DNA from: Pisolithus tinctorius
Taxonomy: Eukaryota; Basidiomycota; Agaricomycetes; Boletales; Pisolithaceae
Length of the DNA stretch: 64,000 bases
Assembly (NCBI GenBank): GCA_024663395.1
Contig: JANFAH010000051.1
Location: 1 to 64,000 of the forward strand
Reading direction: 5' to 3'
Made by a program: the position numbers and the translations under genes. Positions 33,647 through 46,242 of the stretch are shown here, piece by piece; position 1 is the stretch's first letter, and every line of letters starts with the position of its first letter. The notes beneath the pieces are model-generated. The model ran no database searches. It saw only the letters and a list, made by a program, of their open reading frames with translations, and had not been told where the DNA came from.

Positions 33647-34030
33647 CTAACAGGAGCTACCAAGACCGAGCAACACAGTAGTGATAGAAATGAAAACGGT
33701 CCGGCAAAAGGCAATTGAAATTCGAGGAGGAGCAACTGGCAGTGCAACAATAGCCAAACGAGAGCAGTCGAGCAGCAGCGATCGAAAATGCACAAGGGAG
33801 GAGGATTTAGATGTGGACCTAACATTTTGATTGCGCACTTTGGGGTGTATGTCGAGCCTGTGTCTGAATTGTGTCAGGATTGACCTCATTAGCAAGCCAA
33901 CCAAGAGGTAAGAGAGTGGGTTTACCACCACTGTGGCATCCCCAGCCTGAGGATCCTGTTCAACCGTCTCGGGGGCCTTCTTACTTCGCTGGCCATGAGG
34001 TTTCTTCCCCAGTGTTTGAGAATGACTCAT
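33647..34030 (-). CDS. Unknown ORF in Plavaka element
   Basis: 127 codons starting MSHSQTLGKKPHGQRSKKAP; a basic head followed by a Val/Leu/Ser-rich tail. No domain recognised. It lies near the left end on the same strand as the accessory gene and may be its 3' exon or a chance frame. Confidence 0.25.
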   Translation of the reverse strand: MSHSQTLGKKPHGQRSKKAPETVEQDPQAGDATVVVNPLSYLLVGLLMRSILTQFRHRLDIHPKVRNQNVRSTSKSSSLVHFRSLLLDCSRLAIVALPVAPPRISIAFCRTVFISITTVLLGLGSSC

Positions 34031-34108
34031 AGCTACACAAGCACTACTAGTGTTTGTGGCAACCTGGATGGTTGAAATGCAGCATGTAGTAATTCTGTGG
34101 TCAGATCA

Positions 34109-36137
34109 CTATGTTTCAATGCACCTGACTGGTTTCTTGCTGACCTGAAGCACTAGATGTGCAAGTGGCTCCCTCCTTTGGTGGACGAAGCACAAGATGT
34201 GGTTTTGGGCGAGCATTTGACTGATCCTATTGCTGTCAGCTCTATGAGATGAAAGTAAAAGACGCACGCCACTCATGCCTGGAACATCAGTTGTCTTTGC
34301 ATACTGAAGCACAACTAGCACCTTCGCAGCATCATGGATCATTCAGCTCCCGAGGTTTCTCTGTTTAAGAGCGAATGTCATTGTGCATTTGATCTGATCG
34401 AGCTCATCATTGTCATTGTGCTTGGGATTGATCAGTTCGCCAACATCATTACTTTCTACCATGATACTGTGTGCAGGCATGGTCAACAAAAGGCCGAAGT
34501 CTTGAGCAATAAACCAACAGATGACATGGGGAATTACGAAGTAGGTTAGGTACTGCAAAAGTGAGAGAGGCTGAAAAGCGTCAGTGGATGTCGTTGGTGG
34601 AAATAGCTGGAGTAGTGTGTGCATAACGATTGCAGCACCTTTCGAACTGTAGCTGTCATGTCATCAGTTTCAAATGTTCTCAAGGAACATAATGCAGACT
34701 ACTTACTATCCGCAGCGTGAGTTTTCCCATATTGCTGAAGACATTGGAGGGATGCGCATTCAAGCAAATTGCACTATTGTGTAATGATTAACTTTGAGGT
34801 CGGCTTCAAAACAAGTCCAGAGCCAGAGGTTATTGCATGCTTCCGCATCGAACAAGAGTTTCTCGAGTTCATCATACATTTCCAAAATGCAAGAGGGGAT
34901 ATCTTTGAACTCAATTTTCGTGGCTGGCCAACCTTTTGCCTCTGCAACCTTGAAGGCTTCGAGCTGACGTCACTCTCATTTGATTAAAATACAGATATCT
35001 GTCTCCAAATGAATATTGGTCTTCCTTTCCTTGACGAGGCCAATGTAGGTGGACAAGGCAGTCTTGAGCTGGTTGGAAATATTGTTGGGGATTGCATCTT
35101 TGCAGTCCATTCCAGGACACATCTTTGGCAGCTGGTGACTTGCAATGGGACTGTCGTCATCATCGGCGATGGTGGCGAGCTTGTGATAATCAGTGTCATC
35201 CTTCTCCTCATCCTCGCTTGGAGGTGAACTCGCATTCATGATCTTGATAGAGCGTCCTACAGCAGTCTGTAATGCTGGTGTCAGTACAGGTTTGTCGTTA
35301 GCCCACATAGAATACCTTCAAATTTGAGTGCACCTTGGTTGCTCGAGCATTCTGCTTTGGTGAGTATGACTGAATGTCAGGTAATATCTCCTACACTGTC
35401 ACTGAGCTTGCTATACTCATTCGCCTTGGGGCCAGGCTTGGCCGTTACTGCTTTTTGCTTTTCAGTGGTGTCGGCTCACTCCTGCTGCTGTTTCTGCAGA
35501 TGAAGTTTTCCATCATCTAGTGAGATGAGAGAGTGAGAGAGTTAGTGACATATGAGGTCTGATTTGTGAAGCTCACCCAATAGTCGCCCAGAGGGCTTGG
35601 ACATCTTGCTATGCTTAGTGTGTTCCAGTGAGGCTGGTGTGGTGGGTTTTCTCTTGACTGGTGCCAGATTGTTGTCTTCGTCACTTTTGCCATCATGCTC
35701 GTCTTCTGATTCTTCTTTGCACTGTTTTTTTCGAGGATGACTTGGACGTTCATTATGATCTATTACTCTGTAGATGATTAGTACATAACAAATCATCTAT
35801 GCTACTCACCTGATGATCCGCATGCACCAGACTTGGTTATCTCATTACATACTTCAGAGGCTGGTAGGTGTGTAGAGTTTCTCTTGACCAGTGCCATGTC
35901 ATTGTCTTCATCTTCATTGCTGTCATGCCCATCTTCTGATGGGTCTTCACCGATGCTGTTGTCACTTGCTTCACTCGGGCTATCTGTTTCCGAGTGCAGA
36001 CAATCAAAGTCAGTGATGGACACATCCTCATTAGCATCCCAAAAATCTGATTCTTTGTCACCACAGATCTCTTCTGCTTTTTGTTTCCCAATCCTGTGCT
36101 GTGTTTTGTATAGTTGTGATGAGTCCTGGTTAGTCAA
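34109..36137 (-). pseudogene. Accessory acidic protein of Plavaka element
   Basis: Minus-strand exons in order. 36,137-35,802 (KQKAEEICGDKESDFWDANE, then an acidic SDNSIGEDPSEDGHDSNEDE run). 35,796-35,530 is a related acidic segment (KEESEDEHDGKSDEDNN, PVKRKPTTPA), so the two look like an internal duplication. 35,308-34,980 holds LPKMCPGMDCKDAIPNNISN and LVKERKTNIHLETDICI. About 34,960-34,800 reads AKGWPATKIEFKDIPSCILE in a shifted frame. 34,540-34,110 reads YLTYFVIPHVICWFIAQDFG and NDNDELDQIKCTM. Proteins with a CPGxxC motif, a KGWP segment and an FVxPH helix recur in basidiomycete transposons; role unknown. Some breaks may be introns; others look like frame shifts. Confidence 0.45.
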
Positions 36138-36985
36138 ATGAAATCATTTATTGCATTATGCACCTCAAGGTTTGATGTAGCTTTCTTCTCTAATTGCGAA
36201 CTATTGCACAGATATTGCGCCAATAGGTCTCGCACTGGCCACGTGTTCTCGTATTTCTGGAATATCTTGTATTCTAATTGTGCCTACATAGAAATTATAG
36301 TGCGTATATGCATATATATGACAGCGACATACCTGAAAAATAACCTTCTCGATGAGTAGCTTGTTTTTTTGCTGCGTTATCATTCGACTCGTATCAAGTT
36401 TCTGGTTTGTGAGTTTGTGAATACCACACTACTTTTATCAGCAAGATCAGTGTCACCTATGGAAAAAAAAAATACAACCTTGAGGTGATTAAAGAATTCC
36501 TTCTTCGAGAGGCCCATCGCCTTGACAATACTGTAGCCCTTTCCATCACTTCATCCTGGGCAGCCCTTTGGTTGGGGAATCAAATCCTGACTACTACCGT
36601 TTATCAAGGAGTCCCGTTCTCTGTTAGTTTTCTTTTTGCGATGGTCCAAGTCATCAGTGCACTGGTTTCCTATGTATGAAGATAGATGCTATCAATCATT
36701 CAGATGGCACACAGCACAAGATCTGACTTACAAGTATATGAGTCCAATTGTTCTTGTATTGAAGCAATCACTTGACTAATGGTTGACAGCCACAGTGCTT
36801 GCTTCGCATTATACAGTCTTGGCACTTTGACCATCATGAATTAATGACCATTAGGGGTGGAAAGGGAAGACATGAAACAGCTTGTGAGGTAGGTCACATG
36901 ATAGTCACGTGCTCAGATGATGTGAAAATTCTGTTAAGTCTTCAAGTCTCTAAACTGCAGGTACAACTGGTGTGGTGCTGTCACG

Positions 36986-39900
36986 ATGTGGCACAAGTGC
37001 AGGGTGAAGACTTGTCCTGGTCGAAACTATCACAAATGGTGTCATTGTCTGCCAACATGCAGAAAAATTCTTAGCCTCAAGCAGTGGCACTGGCATCACA
37101 GAGGCCTAGCAAACAATGGCCTTGTGGGGCAGATACGAGCGTCAGAGAGTATTCCATCAGACTTTGATGCAGAGCATGATGCCACTGCACCTGAGATCTC
37201 AGGTTTGTGTCCATGCAATTGCCTAACCATCTTGCAAGCTAACTGATTGGATATCTTTGTCAGACAATGGCAACAGTATTGCAGACTCATCAAGTCCCAA
37301 TCCAGCTTCCTCTGATGACAAGGATGATAGATCCTCAAGCTCAAGCTTACATGTGGAGCCCTCTGTTGTACAAGATGAGGAATTTTGTCCCTGGGATTGG
37401 GTGGAGGAACGAGACTTGGATGAGGAGCTTTGGAGCATGGAGGAGCTTATGGATACACTAGAGTGCACTGAGAAATGAAAGGTTGCAGAGGAATTCTTTG
37501 AAATTCATAAGTAAAAAATGTCTGGTTCGTCAACTGTTGTAACTGAATTTTGCTATAGGGAACAACATCCTCTCTGACAGCAACAGGGACAATATCTGAG
37601 CATTCAATTTGCTTGTGAGGGGGAGGATCACACAAACTGCATTCAAGCAGATGCATTGGGCATTCTGTCACAAAATCAATCTCGACTCTGAATACATTAT
37701 CTTCAAACACGTTGCATGCCTTGCAGCCATCACCACTGTCGAGTATGATTGTTGCCCCAATTCATGTATTCTCTATGCTGGGAAATACTGTCAGCTCCTC
37801 ATTTGCCTGCATTGTCATCAACCGCAGTTCAAACCTAATCAAAAACCCCACCATCAATTCACATATTTTCCTCTTGTCCCACGACTGCAAGGGCTCTTCC
37901 AGAGCCCTCAAATGATCCACTTGATGGACTATCAAGCAAGCTACAAGTCAACCCCCGGCAGTATCTCAGACATTTTCGACGGCACTCATTACAGGAAATT
38001 GGTAGGGGAATACATTGAAGTGGATGGTAAAAGGCTTTCACATCATTACTTTTGTGATCACTGTGACATTGCACTCGCACTCTGCACTGATAGCTATCTG
38101 TTGTACAAGAGTAATCAAGGCAGACTGATGGCGACACCGGTTATACTGCAAAACTATAATATTCCACCAACTCAATGCACTCATCATGAACACTTAATCT
38201 GTGTTGGGATCATTCCCAGTCCAAGGCAGCTGAAGGAGCTTTCATCTTTCCTCTCACCTCTCGACAACAAGCTGGCTGAACTCACATATGGAGTTCCAAC
38301 ATTTGATGCTGACAAGAGGGTCTTGTTCAATCTACACACGTATGTCATCTTCAAACTGGGAGACATCCTCGCAATCCAGAAATTCCTGGAGATCAAAGGC
38401 CATAATTTGATCTTTCCATGCCAATCGTGCAAGATAAAAGCAGTGCACAGTTTAGGGAAGACTCACTACGCCATGCTGCAACCCCCAAGGAACACCCCAA
38501 ACCCCCTTATCTGGGATCCAGAACATCTCCCGATGTGCGCCCACCTCAATTTTATCTCTACTTTTGAGAACATCAGCAAGGCACCATCAAAGGCTGCAAA
38601 GGGAAGGATCGCAAAGAAGACAGGTATTCGTGGTTTACCTGGACTGCAGAGAGTTGGTTCACTGGATTATGCATGCTCAGCACCCTGGGAATGGTTTCAC
38701 CTCCTTTTGGAGAATGTCATCCCAAACCTTGTTAATCTATGGACTGGACAGTTCAAAGGTCTCGAATCCAGCACTGATGAATTTATGATCGCAGCGAAGG
38801 TGTGGGAAGAGATCGCACAAGAAACAATGGCTGCTGTGCAACATATACCTGCAGCGTTCATACGAGTTCTAGGGAACATTGCCACGAATCGCTCGCAATT
38901 CACAGCTGATTCGTGGTGCTTCTGGTTCTTGTATGTCACACTGATCTTACTTGAAAACTGGTTTCCGAAGCAGAAATACTATGTGCATGTGTGCGAACTC
39001 AGTGCGTTGATGAAGCTCATGTTATGGTTTCACTTGACAGAGGAAGAAGTGGATGACATCGAAGTGTGGTTACAAAAATGGGTACAAAAACACAAGAAGT
39101 TAGTGTTTCATTTTTTCCCTCCAATCCCAGGTGTTTCAGTGATACTCATCAAAGCTCTTTTTTGTTTGCCAGGTATTATTATCAGTACCGCATCGAGCGT
39201 CTGCCAGCATGCACACTCACCATCCATGGTTTACTTCATGTTGCCGAGGGAATCCGTTACTGTGGTCCAGCTTGGACAATGTGGAGTTTCTTCATGGAGA
39301 GGTACTGTGGGACATTGCAGTGATCAATGCGATCCCGATGCCAGCCATGGAGCAACCTGAACAACACTCTGCTGCACTCCGTCATACTCAAGCAGCTGTC
39401 GGTGCACTATGACATTTCGGCTGAACTCGCTTTGTGGGATGACTGTGCAGATGATGGACCAACTGCATTCGAATGTGTGTTTGAGGGGTGTAAGTGCCTG
39501 TCATTTCTGGTTTCATGACACACAACTGAGTACTGTCAATGTCAGACCCCAACCATATCATTCACCCTCCATTCAAGAGGGTCACTCAGCAGGATCCTTC
39601 ACTTCAGCAAAAGATCGCTCAATACATGGCTCAGGTATTAGGAAAGCAAGAGAGCGAGGTGAAAGTCCGTTTGCCACTCCCCACCCTATTTGCTGGAAAG
39701 CTTCAGATACATGGAGGTGGCAATTTCTTCCAGACAGCAGCTGTCTCATGTAGACCAGCAGCTCCAGCGAGGAGGAACTGCTATGTCAAGGTGCACTCAA
39801 TATCACTAATTCTACACAGTCAGTTTAATGACATCATACTTGACCAGTATGAAGTAATTCTCGAGGCACGTAATCATCATTTGGTTCAAGTTATCAGGTA

Positions 39901-40246
39901 TGGTGATCTGGAGAAGATATTCGTGCTCACCCTGCCACCAAACAAGTTCTTCACCTCTCTGAGTGGCAAGACACTCGTCCTTGCTCTTATCACACCATGG
40001 AATACCAAAGGAAAGGACACTGTGAGCAAGAATACTTACTTGTTGTCCCGCCATGCAACAATTGTCACCGACATGTGAAGCTTAAAGGCTGTCATGGGCC
40101 TGGTCCCTGTAGGTAAACAGTGGGGTATCATTGATCGAATGTCAGCAGCGTCGGCACGAGGTTTTGCAGATATGGGGACATGGGAGGGCACCCCGGAGGA
40201 GAACGAGAGTGAAATGGAAGATGTAGACAAGCTCTTTTACACTTGA
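36986..40246 (+). pseudogene. Plavaka transposase (Tnp2-like), interrupted by TGA codons
   Basis: Cut-and-paste transposase. Exon 1 (36,986-37,202) has an N-terminal Cys/His finger (WCHCLPTCRKILSLKQWHWH). Exon 2 starts at 37,264 and is Ser/Asp-rich. The main exon (about 37,600-39,098) has QTAFKQMHWAFCHKINLDSE, EYDCCPNSCILYAGKY, CLHCHQPQF, ISDIFDGTHYRKL, DHCDIALALCTDSY, GHNLIFPCQSCKIK and APWEWFHLLLENVIPNLVNL. After a 74-nt intron it continues at 39,173 (QYRIERLPACTLTIHGLLHV, FMERYCGTLQ), and from 39,543 (PNHIIHPPFKRV) to the stop at 40,246. In-frame TGA codons interrupt it near 37,476, 37,596, 39,321 and 40,076, at least some where Arg (CGA) is expected. Otherwise remarkably complete. Confidence 0.82.
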
Positions 40247-40559
40247 CGCTGTTTTTCAATGCTACGACACTGATTTTCCTGACTGACGTTGAAAATCACA
40301 TATGCAATTTACACTGACACTTAAAATCAATGACAGACCGATGACACTGAAAAGACGTGTCCACGACTTCAGTGTCACAGACACTGATTTTTAGTGATTT
40401 TACTTTTTACAGTGTGACAAGTAAACCAGCCAGCGTCACTCACAACCCGAAAACATGAATGTTGTCCGTCAGCGCTTTCAAGTTTGGTTTGACTTGAAGA
40501 AGTGAACCAATCTATACTAGCAGTAGAGCCACTTGCGGTGTTGAATAAGACGTGTGGGA

Positions 40560-43500
40560 TGAGAACGATCTAAACGTGTCTTCCGGCGTCATGCGCTGCC
40601 CGATCTTCTGTTGGATATTAATGGTTGGGCGGATTGATGGATCGGTTCAGTGCTCGCAAGGCACTTCCCATCTTTCTGCCTGGGATTCACGTCCATGTCC
40701 TGTACTATCCGCTCTCCCCTCGCGCTTTGTTGGCTCCTTTGAGAGCTGGCTGAACATTGTTGTATTCACGCTCCATCCTGTCTACGACACCAAGACGCAA
40801 TCTCCACGCTCTCGTTCGCCTTCTCAGGGCTCCCACAGACCCATCCTCAGCAGACGGACCACTCAAAATCGACATCGCCAAAGACGTTTGGTCGGATACG
40901 TCGTTTGGGGCTGTGAAAATGGCCGAAGTTCTCGTCGAATGCGTACTGGCTTCTCTCGCACGTGGTTGCTATTGCAGCAGATACTCTCGTCTTCTGCGTC
41001 TTCTATTCGCCCACTGTGATCCTGGCTCCGCCGCTGATCTATCCTAACAACCTCGCAGGAATTGTCAACGGCCACGTCTCACTTTCACACATCGGCGATG
41101 TCGCCCTTGGTGGTGTATATGCACCTGCGCGTGCCGTGCTTGCGACTTCATGGCCCTGGTCTGAGAATAGAGTGGGCATGGATGCTTGGATGGAATACCT
41201 TGCAGCCATATTGGGCGTTTCCGTGCCTTGGAACGTGAGTGTGAAACCAACTGTATTTGAGGATGCGTTCGCTTACACAGGGTATTCAAGATGATCCAGC
41301 GTGGACATGTATCAGGGTAGTCGCATCATACAGGGAGGCGCTTGGGAACTTCGGACACAAGAAGAGGGTGATCTTTCCTACATTCTACCTTCTGTTTGTT
41401 TTCCGTGCTAATTTATACACTCACTAGCTATACACTATCTTTCTTTTGACACACATGCTCCATTGGATTCGTACCCTTTTGCCCTCTATAGCTTCTCAGT
41501 CACCGAACGCACGATCACGCCAAGAAAACCCGTCGTCGAAAACCCCGAAACAACATCATGACACTCTTTACCGTGCGGGTATCGAGACGCTATTCTCCGT
41601 TGAAGGTCCCAAGTAACCTCTCGACACATCGGACGCACTTTCGCACGTGTGCACGGACCATGGTCTTTCCCTCCTACCATGCCTCTTTTCTGCACGTCTT
41701 TGTGCAGTAAATCGCCACCGCACAACGCTTCTCCCCTCTTCGTCCGTGCTGGCATCTCCTGCCCTGGCCATTCGTAAGGCCGTGCACGCTGATGCAACGG
41801 AAGTCTGGGAGTCCTGTTGGAAGGTTCTTTTACGCGATACCGTAACGGTGGGCTCCGGACCACAAAGGACGGATGCATGGATGGCGCTCGGACGTGATCG
41901 AAAAGGAGTGCTTGTTCGCCCCGCGCACAAACGTTGAGTCAGGCGATTGGGACACGGCTCCTAGTCGTGGCGCAGAGTCTGCTTTGATAGAAGCGAGGGA
42001 GCTTGCGTTGGTCACAGTCAAGCGCGCGGGTCAAGTTCGTCAATCGAATGACCTGTCGATCGTGACTCTGGCAATAGATGTTCTCGACGTGCTGGTAAGA
42101 GCTGCGCGTGAACTAGCAGGCGGCAAATCGCAGAGGTTACTGGGCGCTGTTGTCGGTGTGAGTGGTAGTAATATACTTGGTTTTTGTCTTGGTGTACCTC
42201 ACAGACTAATATTCGGTTTCCTAGTTGCTGCACCCGCTTTCTATGCGGCCAGCGGATGCTGTTCAGCGACTACTTTCGGACCTTCTCAACTATCACACTA
42301 AGACCCATACGGTACCTGCGTACATCCTCATCCTTCTTACTGCCCTTTCTTCATCAGCCTGCCCGAACCGGTCTCCTCGCGGTCCCTTCTTGTGCCACTG
42401 CATGACGTGATGTTTCAGTCCACTTCGGTCACATCTTTTGTCGTTCATTAATTGGGGCCAGCTATTTTGGAAGCACTTAGGTGTGTGCGGAAAGTATGCG
42501 CCGCTGAAAGGGGTCACGTCAACGTGGCAGTAAACGACGAAAAACTGATGAAGGGGAATAGATACCAGTAGCAGGACGCGTTCATGACGATGGTACGCTG
42601 TGGTCGAAGTGTCACTCGCTAGCAGTTGCATTTACTCATGTTTCCCGTGTGTCCCCAACCGTTCTCGATAGCCTCTCCCTGTATGCATATGTCCTCGGCG
42701 CTTAGAATCCAGGAGTCATATGGGACAAGGTTGGGAAGCTGGGGTGGGATATCGCCTGGGAGTGCATGCGACACGGCCGAGGTGAGTGGCAAGGAGTAGC
42801 TCCCCAACACGAAGGTGAAAGCAAGGGAAAGAAACGCAAGAAGCGGCAACGGGAAAGGGAACAACAGGATCCTGATATGCTAGGTTCGGATGACATCGTC
42901 GCTTCTGCTGTGTGGTGATGCCTATGTGATGTCCGCGCTCGATTGATACGAGTTGCGAGCTTGTCAACGCCTGCGAGGACGCTAGCGATGAAATCGAGGA
43001 GTTGCTGGGCGTCTTCAGGGACGAAGGCATGTCTACAGAATCAGTTCTAGATATCGTTCTTGTGGCCGACATCGCTATTCCTTTGTCTGAACTGATCCAC
43101 ACCTGTACAGGTCAGGTCACTCTTCGCGCGAGTTTCCCAAACGCCCGACTTCCAACATGCTTAGGCTGGTGGCATTATCAAGACGAGCATCGATATTTTA
43201 ACTGGCCACTTCTCCCCTCAAAGTCGATGGTGCGGCTCTTCAGTAGCGCTTACGCGGGAATACTTAGGCGATGCCCTACTTTATGGCCTAGCTGATCGGC
43301 GGATAGGTGTCATCGAGTGCGTTCCTTCGATTGCTCCAGAAGGTGTCTAATCTGAAACGTTGTCCTGCTGTAATGTCCAGTGCTGTCGCTCCGGAAGAGG
43401 TGCTCCAGGGGCTCAACTGCCTTCTCTTGGCCATTCAATTAGAACTTTCATTTGGAACTACCAACGAACCGGACGGATGACTGGGTTCATACCGCGACAT

Positions 43501-46242
43501 CTCACCCCGCGACATTTTTTCCCTTGTTCTGATGAGTACACATTTTTGGAAGCTGCCCAATATGCGAGGTGCGTTTCGAGCTGGTTGACCGTTCCATCTA
43601 AGAGTTTCTTGCATTCATCCATCGGTTCTGCAGGTGCCTTCCTGTTGTCTGCATTAAAGCAGACTGCCCTTCTGTTCTCATATTGCTTCCTTCCTGGGTC
43701 TACCGCGACTAGCAGACTTGACAACCTTGAGCCTGTACGTGCAAGCGAAGTGTACTTTCTTCTAATGTATGTACCTCCCGAGTACTTCACCCGGGCCTCT
43801 CGCACAGAACTTGTAAAGAGGGCGGTTGGTGGTGAGGTCGCTATATGCTCGGCACTTCAGGTTACGAGTGGCGGCGGGACAGCGAATCAGGGTGATAGGG
43901 AGCACTTGGGGAAGAGGAAGGATATTCACCGCCAAAATCCGATACTGTGTATGAGATGGACATGAACGAAGAAGAAGATTCCGGAGTGCAAACGCTCAAA
44001 GAACTCTGCTTCCACCATCTCACGGTATTCCGTGCTTTCCTGTATCGTATGGGCTAGTTAACGAACGCGTTGGATTACACCGTGAGTTGGCAGTTATCTT
44101 GTCGCATTTGCTTTCCATTTCCCAGTGATTGAACTTTATTAGGCATCTCGTGCATACGTCGAATATTTACTCCAGTCACCATCAAAATTAGCCCCGTCGT
44201 CAGATGCACTTATAAAAGAGACGTCAAATCTTGTCTCGTTTCACCTATTGTGAGTTTCTTACACGCGTTTCTCGCCTGGTACGATTACTGGTCTTCCTAG
44301 TACCCTCCGTGTTCAGAATTCCGAGGCATCAGCAGCGGTGTCCAGCATGCTGAGTAGTCTTGTTGCTGTCGAACCATTCTCTGATACGTCGTTGCAGGGA
44401 TTATGGCAACATGTGCTTACCCGATCTGTTGTATTCGATTGAATGTTTATGAGAATACTCTACCCCAGGAAGGTGAAATTTACTTCCTGGAAGGCTTGCC
44501 CGGCGTTGCCTCTGGCGTGCGGACGTAGCCTTGTTGCTGCTGAACCATTCTCCGATACGTCGTTGCAGGGATTATGGCAACATGTGCCCACCTGATCTGT
44601 TGTGTTCGACTGTTGAATGTTTACGAGAATACTCTACCCCAGGAAGGTGAAATTTACTTCCTGGAAAGCTTGTCTGGCGTTGCCTCTGACGTGCGGACGT
44701 AGCCTCGTGACGGTGGTCGTATCTGCGCTGAAAATTATATACGAAACCTTTACACCTATCCTGGTTTCGGAGCGGGAATAATCTGGAACCAAGGGCGTAC
44801 TCGCATTGAGAGTGCACGTTGAAGCCCGCTCTTACGTATTATCGTTTTCGGGCGGCTAAGGATTGACAGTACGTGAACCATGCTGAGCTGCGTGCATACC
44901 TGCTCAACTTTCGCGGTAACTGGTAGCGTTGCGCCGATAAGCATAAAATTAGTGACTAGGGTCATGCGAAGCCCACTGCACAGTCGCTCACTGCCGGTAG
45001 GTGCAGACCGCGTCCTCAAGTCATTACTTTGCTGTTCAAAGAACTTCGGTGTTTCCCAATATTTCGGACTCGGCATACCTTGAGACAATCCCAGCACTGT
45101 ATTCAATGAATGACACAGATGGAAGGTAATCCGTTGTTCGGCGTCGGTTTCAGCTTAAAATATATCACACCATTACGGTAGCACGCGACGCTCTCGATGT
45201 GCAAGTTGCGAAAGCCGCAGGGGAACCGTCTGTAGACAGTTTTGTACGCCTCCTCGGTATGATAGGAGAAGGAATCGAGGAGCCCCGGCTTCCGGTAGGT
45301 CAATGCAAAAGCTTGATACACCTCAAGGTCTGTATCAAGCTCCTATTCTAATTATAAGTAACAGGGTTCGGTAGTACGTCACCTCAGGAACTCTCAAAGT
45401 GGACCAAGCGTTCGTAACGTGCTGCCTCGATGCCTTCATCGATCGACATCACCTATACGGAGGTTCACCAGAATTGAAAGAGCATTACCATTATCTGGAG
45501 CTGATCGCGAAGCATTGTTCTGACAGAGTGAGTGTCATCACTTTAAACGCTTTGGTCAATGTCATGCTTATATCCAATGGCAGGTCGCTGCTGTGCGTTC
45601 TGTCGACCTCGGGAGCATCTGGTCTTTGCTCTGTAAAATGCTATCGGGAACCACCGACCACGACAATGTCTCCTCGCTTGCGATTTTTCGCTGCATCGTT
45701 TCTATAGCAGGCTCTCTCATTCGTCTGAGACGTGACATAGTTAATACACGCTCCCGCATCTAGCCTTCGTCTTACATCGGCTGCTGCTGATAACCAGGCG
45801 CATGCGTCTCCAACTAGGAGCTAAGCAGAGTCAACTCGTCGCAGGAACACTTCCGTCTTGGATTTCACCGTCTCAGCCGCTCGGCGTTGCCGAAAGCCGT
45901 GCTCTTAGTCCAGTTCTCACCCATTCACTGTCACAACTGTCCCGCGTGTGCATACAGCACAGCACACCGCGATTGCCGCCGAAACACAAAAGCTGAGTCT
46001 CCGGCAAAGCCTTTCGCAAAGCATGCAGGACACGTCCTCTTGGCATACATCGACTCTATGAACGACTCGTTGTGGGTCCTGACACCAGAGATACGACGAG
46101 AACTCGAACCTGGCCAGTTCTCATTATGTGAAATGCTCGGTGAGTACAATCGATATGCTCTGACGGCCCCTGCACTTGATTCCAACAGTAAGACTCTCAT
46201 GAAGTCGCTCTGGAGGGAATATGAGTATGTGGGGAAGGGGTA
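40560..46242 (+). pseudogene. URB2: URB2/NPA2-like ribosome biogenesis protein, broken
   Basis: Colinear remains of a large nucleolar protein needed for 60S subunit maturation in yeast. N-terminus at about 40,800-40,960 (HALVRLLRAPTDPSSADGPL, KIDIAKDVWSDTSF, KMAEVLVECVLASLARG). Then 41,500-41,610 (HHDTLYRAGIETLFSVEG), 41,960-42,160 (ESALIEARELALVTVKRAGQ, IDVLDVLVRAARELAGGKSQ), 42,960-43,290 (DEIEELLGVFRDEGMSTESV), 43,620-43,860 (GAFLLSALKQTALLFSYC, FTRASRTELVKRAVGG), 45,400-45,520 (FVTCCLDAFIDRHHLYGGSP) and the C-terminus at 46,000-46,242 (HVLLAYIDSMNDSLWVLTPE, SKTLMKSLWREYEYVGKG). That C-terminus is the conserved Urb2 domain end. The frame changes many times and a 171-bp duplication lies inside, so this copy looks dead; a few breaks could be introns. 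The Plavaka element sits about 150 bp upstream. Confidence 0.7.
44355..44702. repeat. 171-bp tandem duplication within URB2 remnant
   Basis: Two adjacent copies starting TAG(T/C)CTTGTTGCTG (44,355 and 44,526), about 93-95% alike by eye. Each spans the segment SLQGLWQHV through NTLPQEGEIYFLEG-like sequence. The period is a multiple of three, so on its own it would not shift the frame. Confidence 0.88.

Larger units (their letters stand above)
33230..40414 (+). mobile_element. Plavaka-type (CACTA-like) DNA transposon, complete
   Basis: 7,185 bp. Ends CACTGTAAAAAGTAAAATCA and complement (40,389-40,414), flanked by TGA on both sides (33,227-33,229 and 40,415-40,417), the 3-bp duplication expected of CACTA elements. 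Subterminal repeats of the type (G)ACACTG / CAGTGTC are scattered over about 200 bp inside each end. It carries a plus-strand transposase gene and a minus-strand acidic accessory gene. Plavaka is a fungal CACTA-like group; the name is assigned from the transposase. Confidence 0.88.

Noticed and set aside
33628..33825. Second minus-strand ORF at the left Plavaka end (65 codons)
   Set aside because: Overlaps the 127-codon frame in another phase and has no supporting feature.
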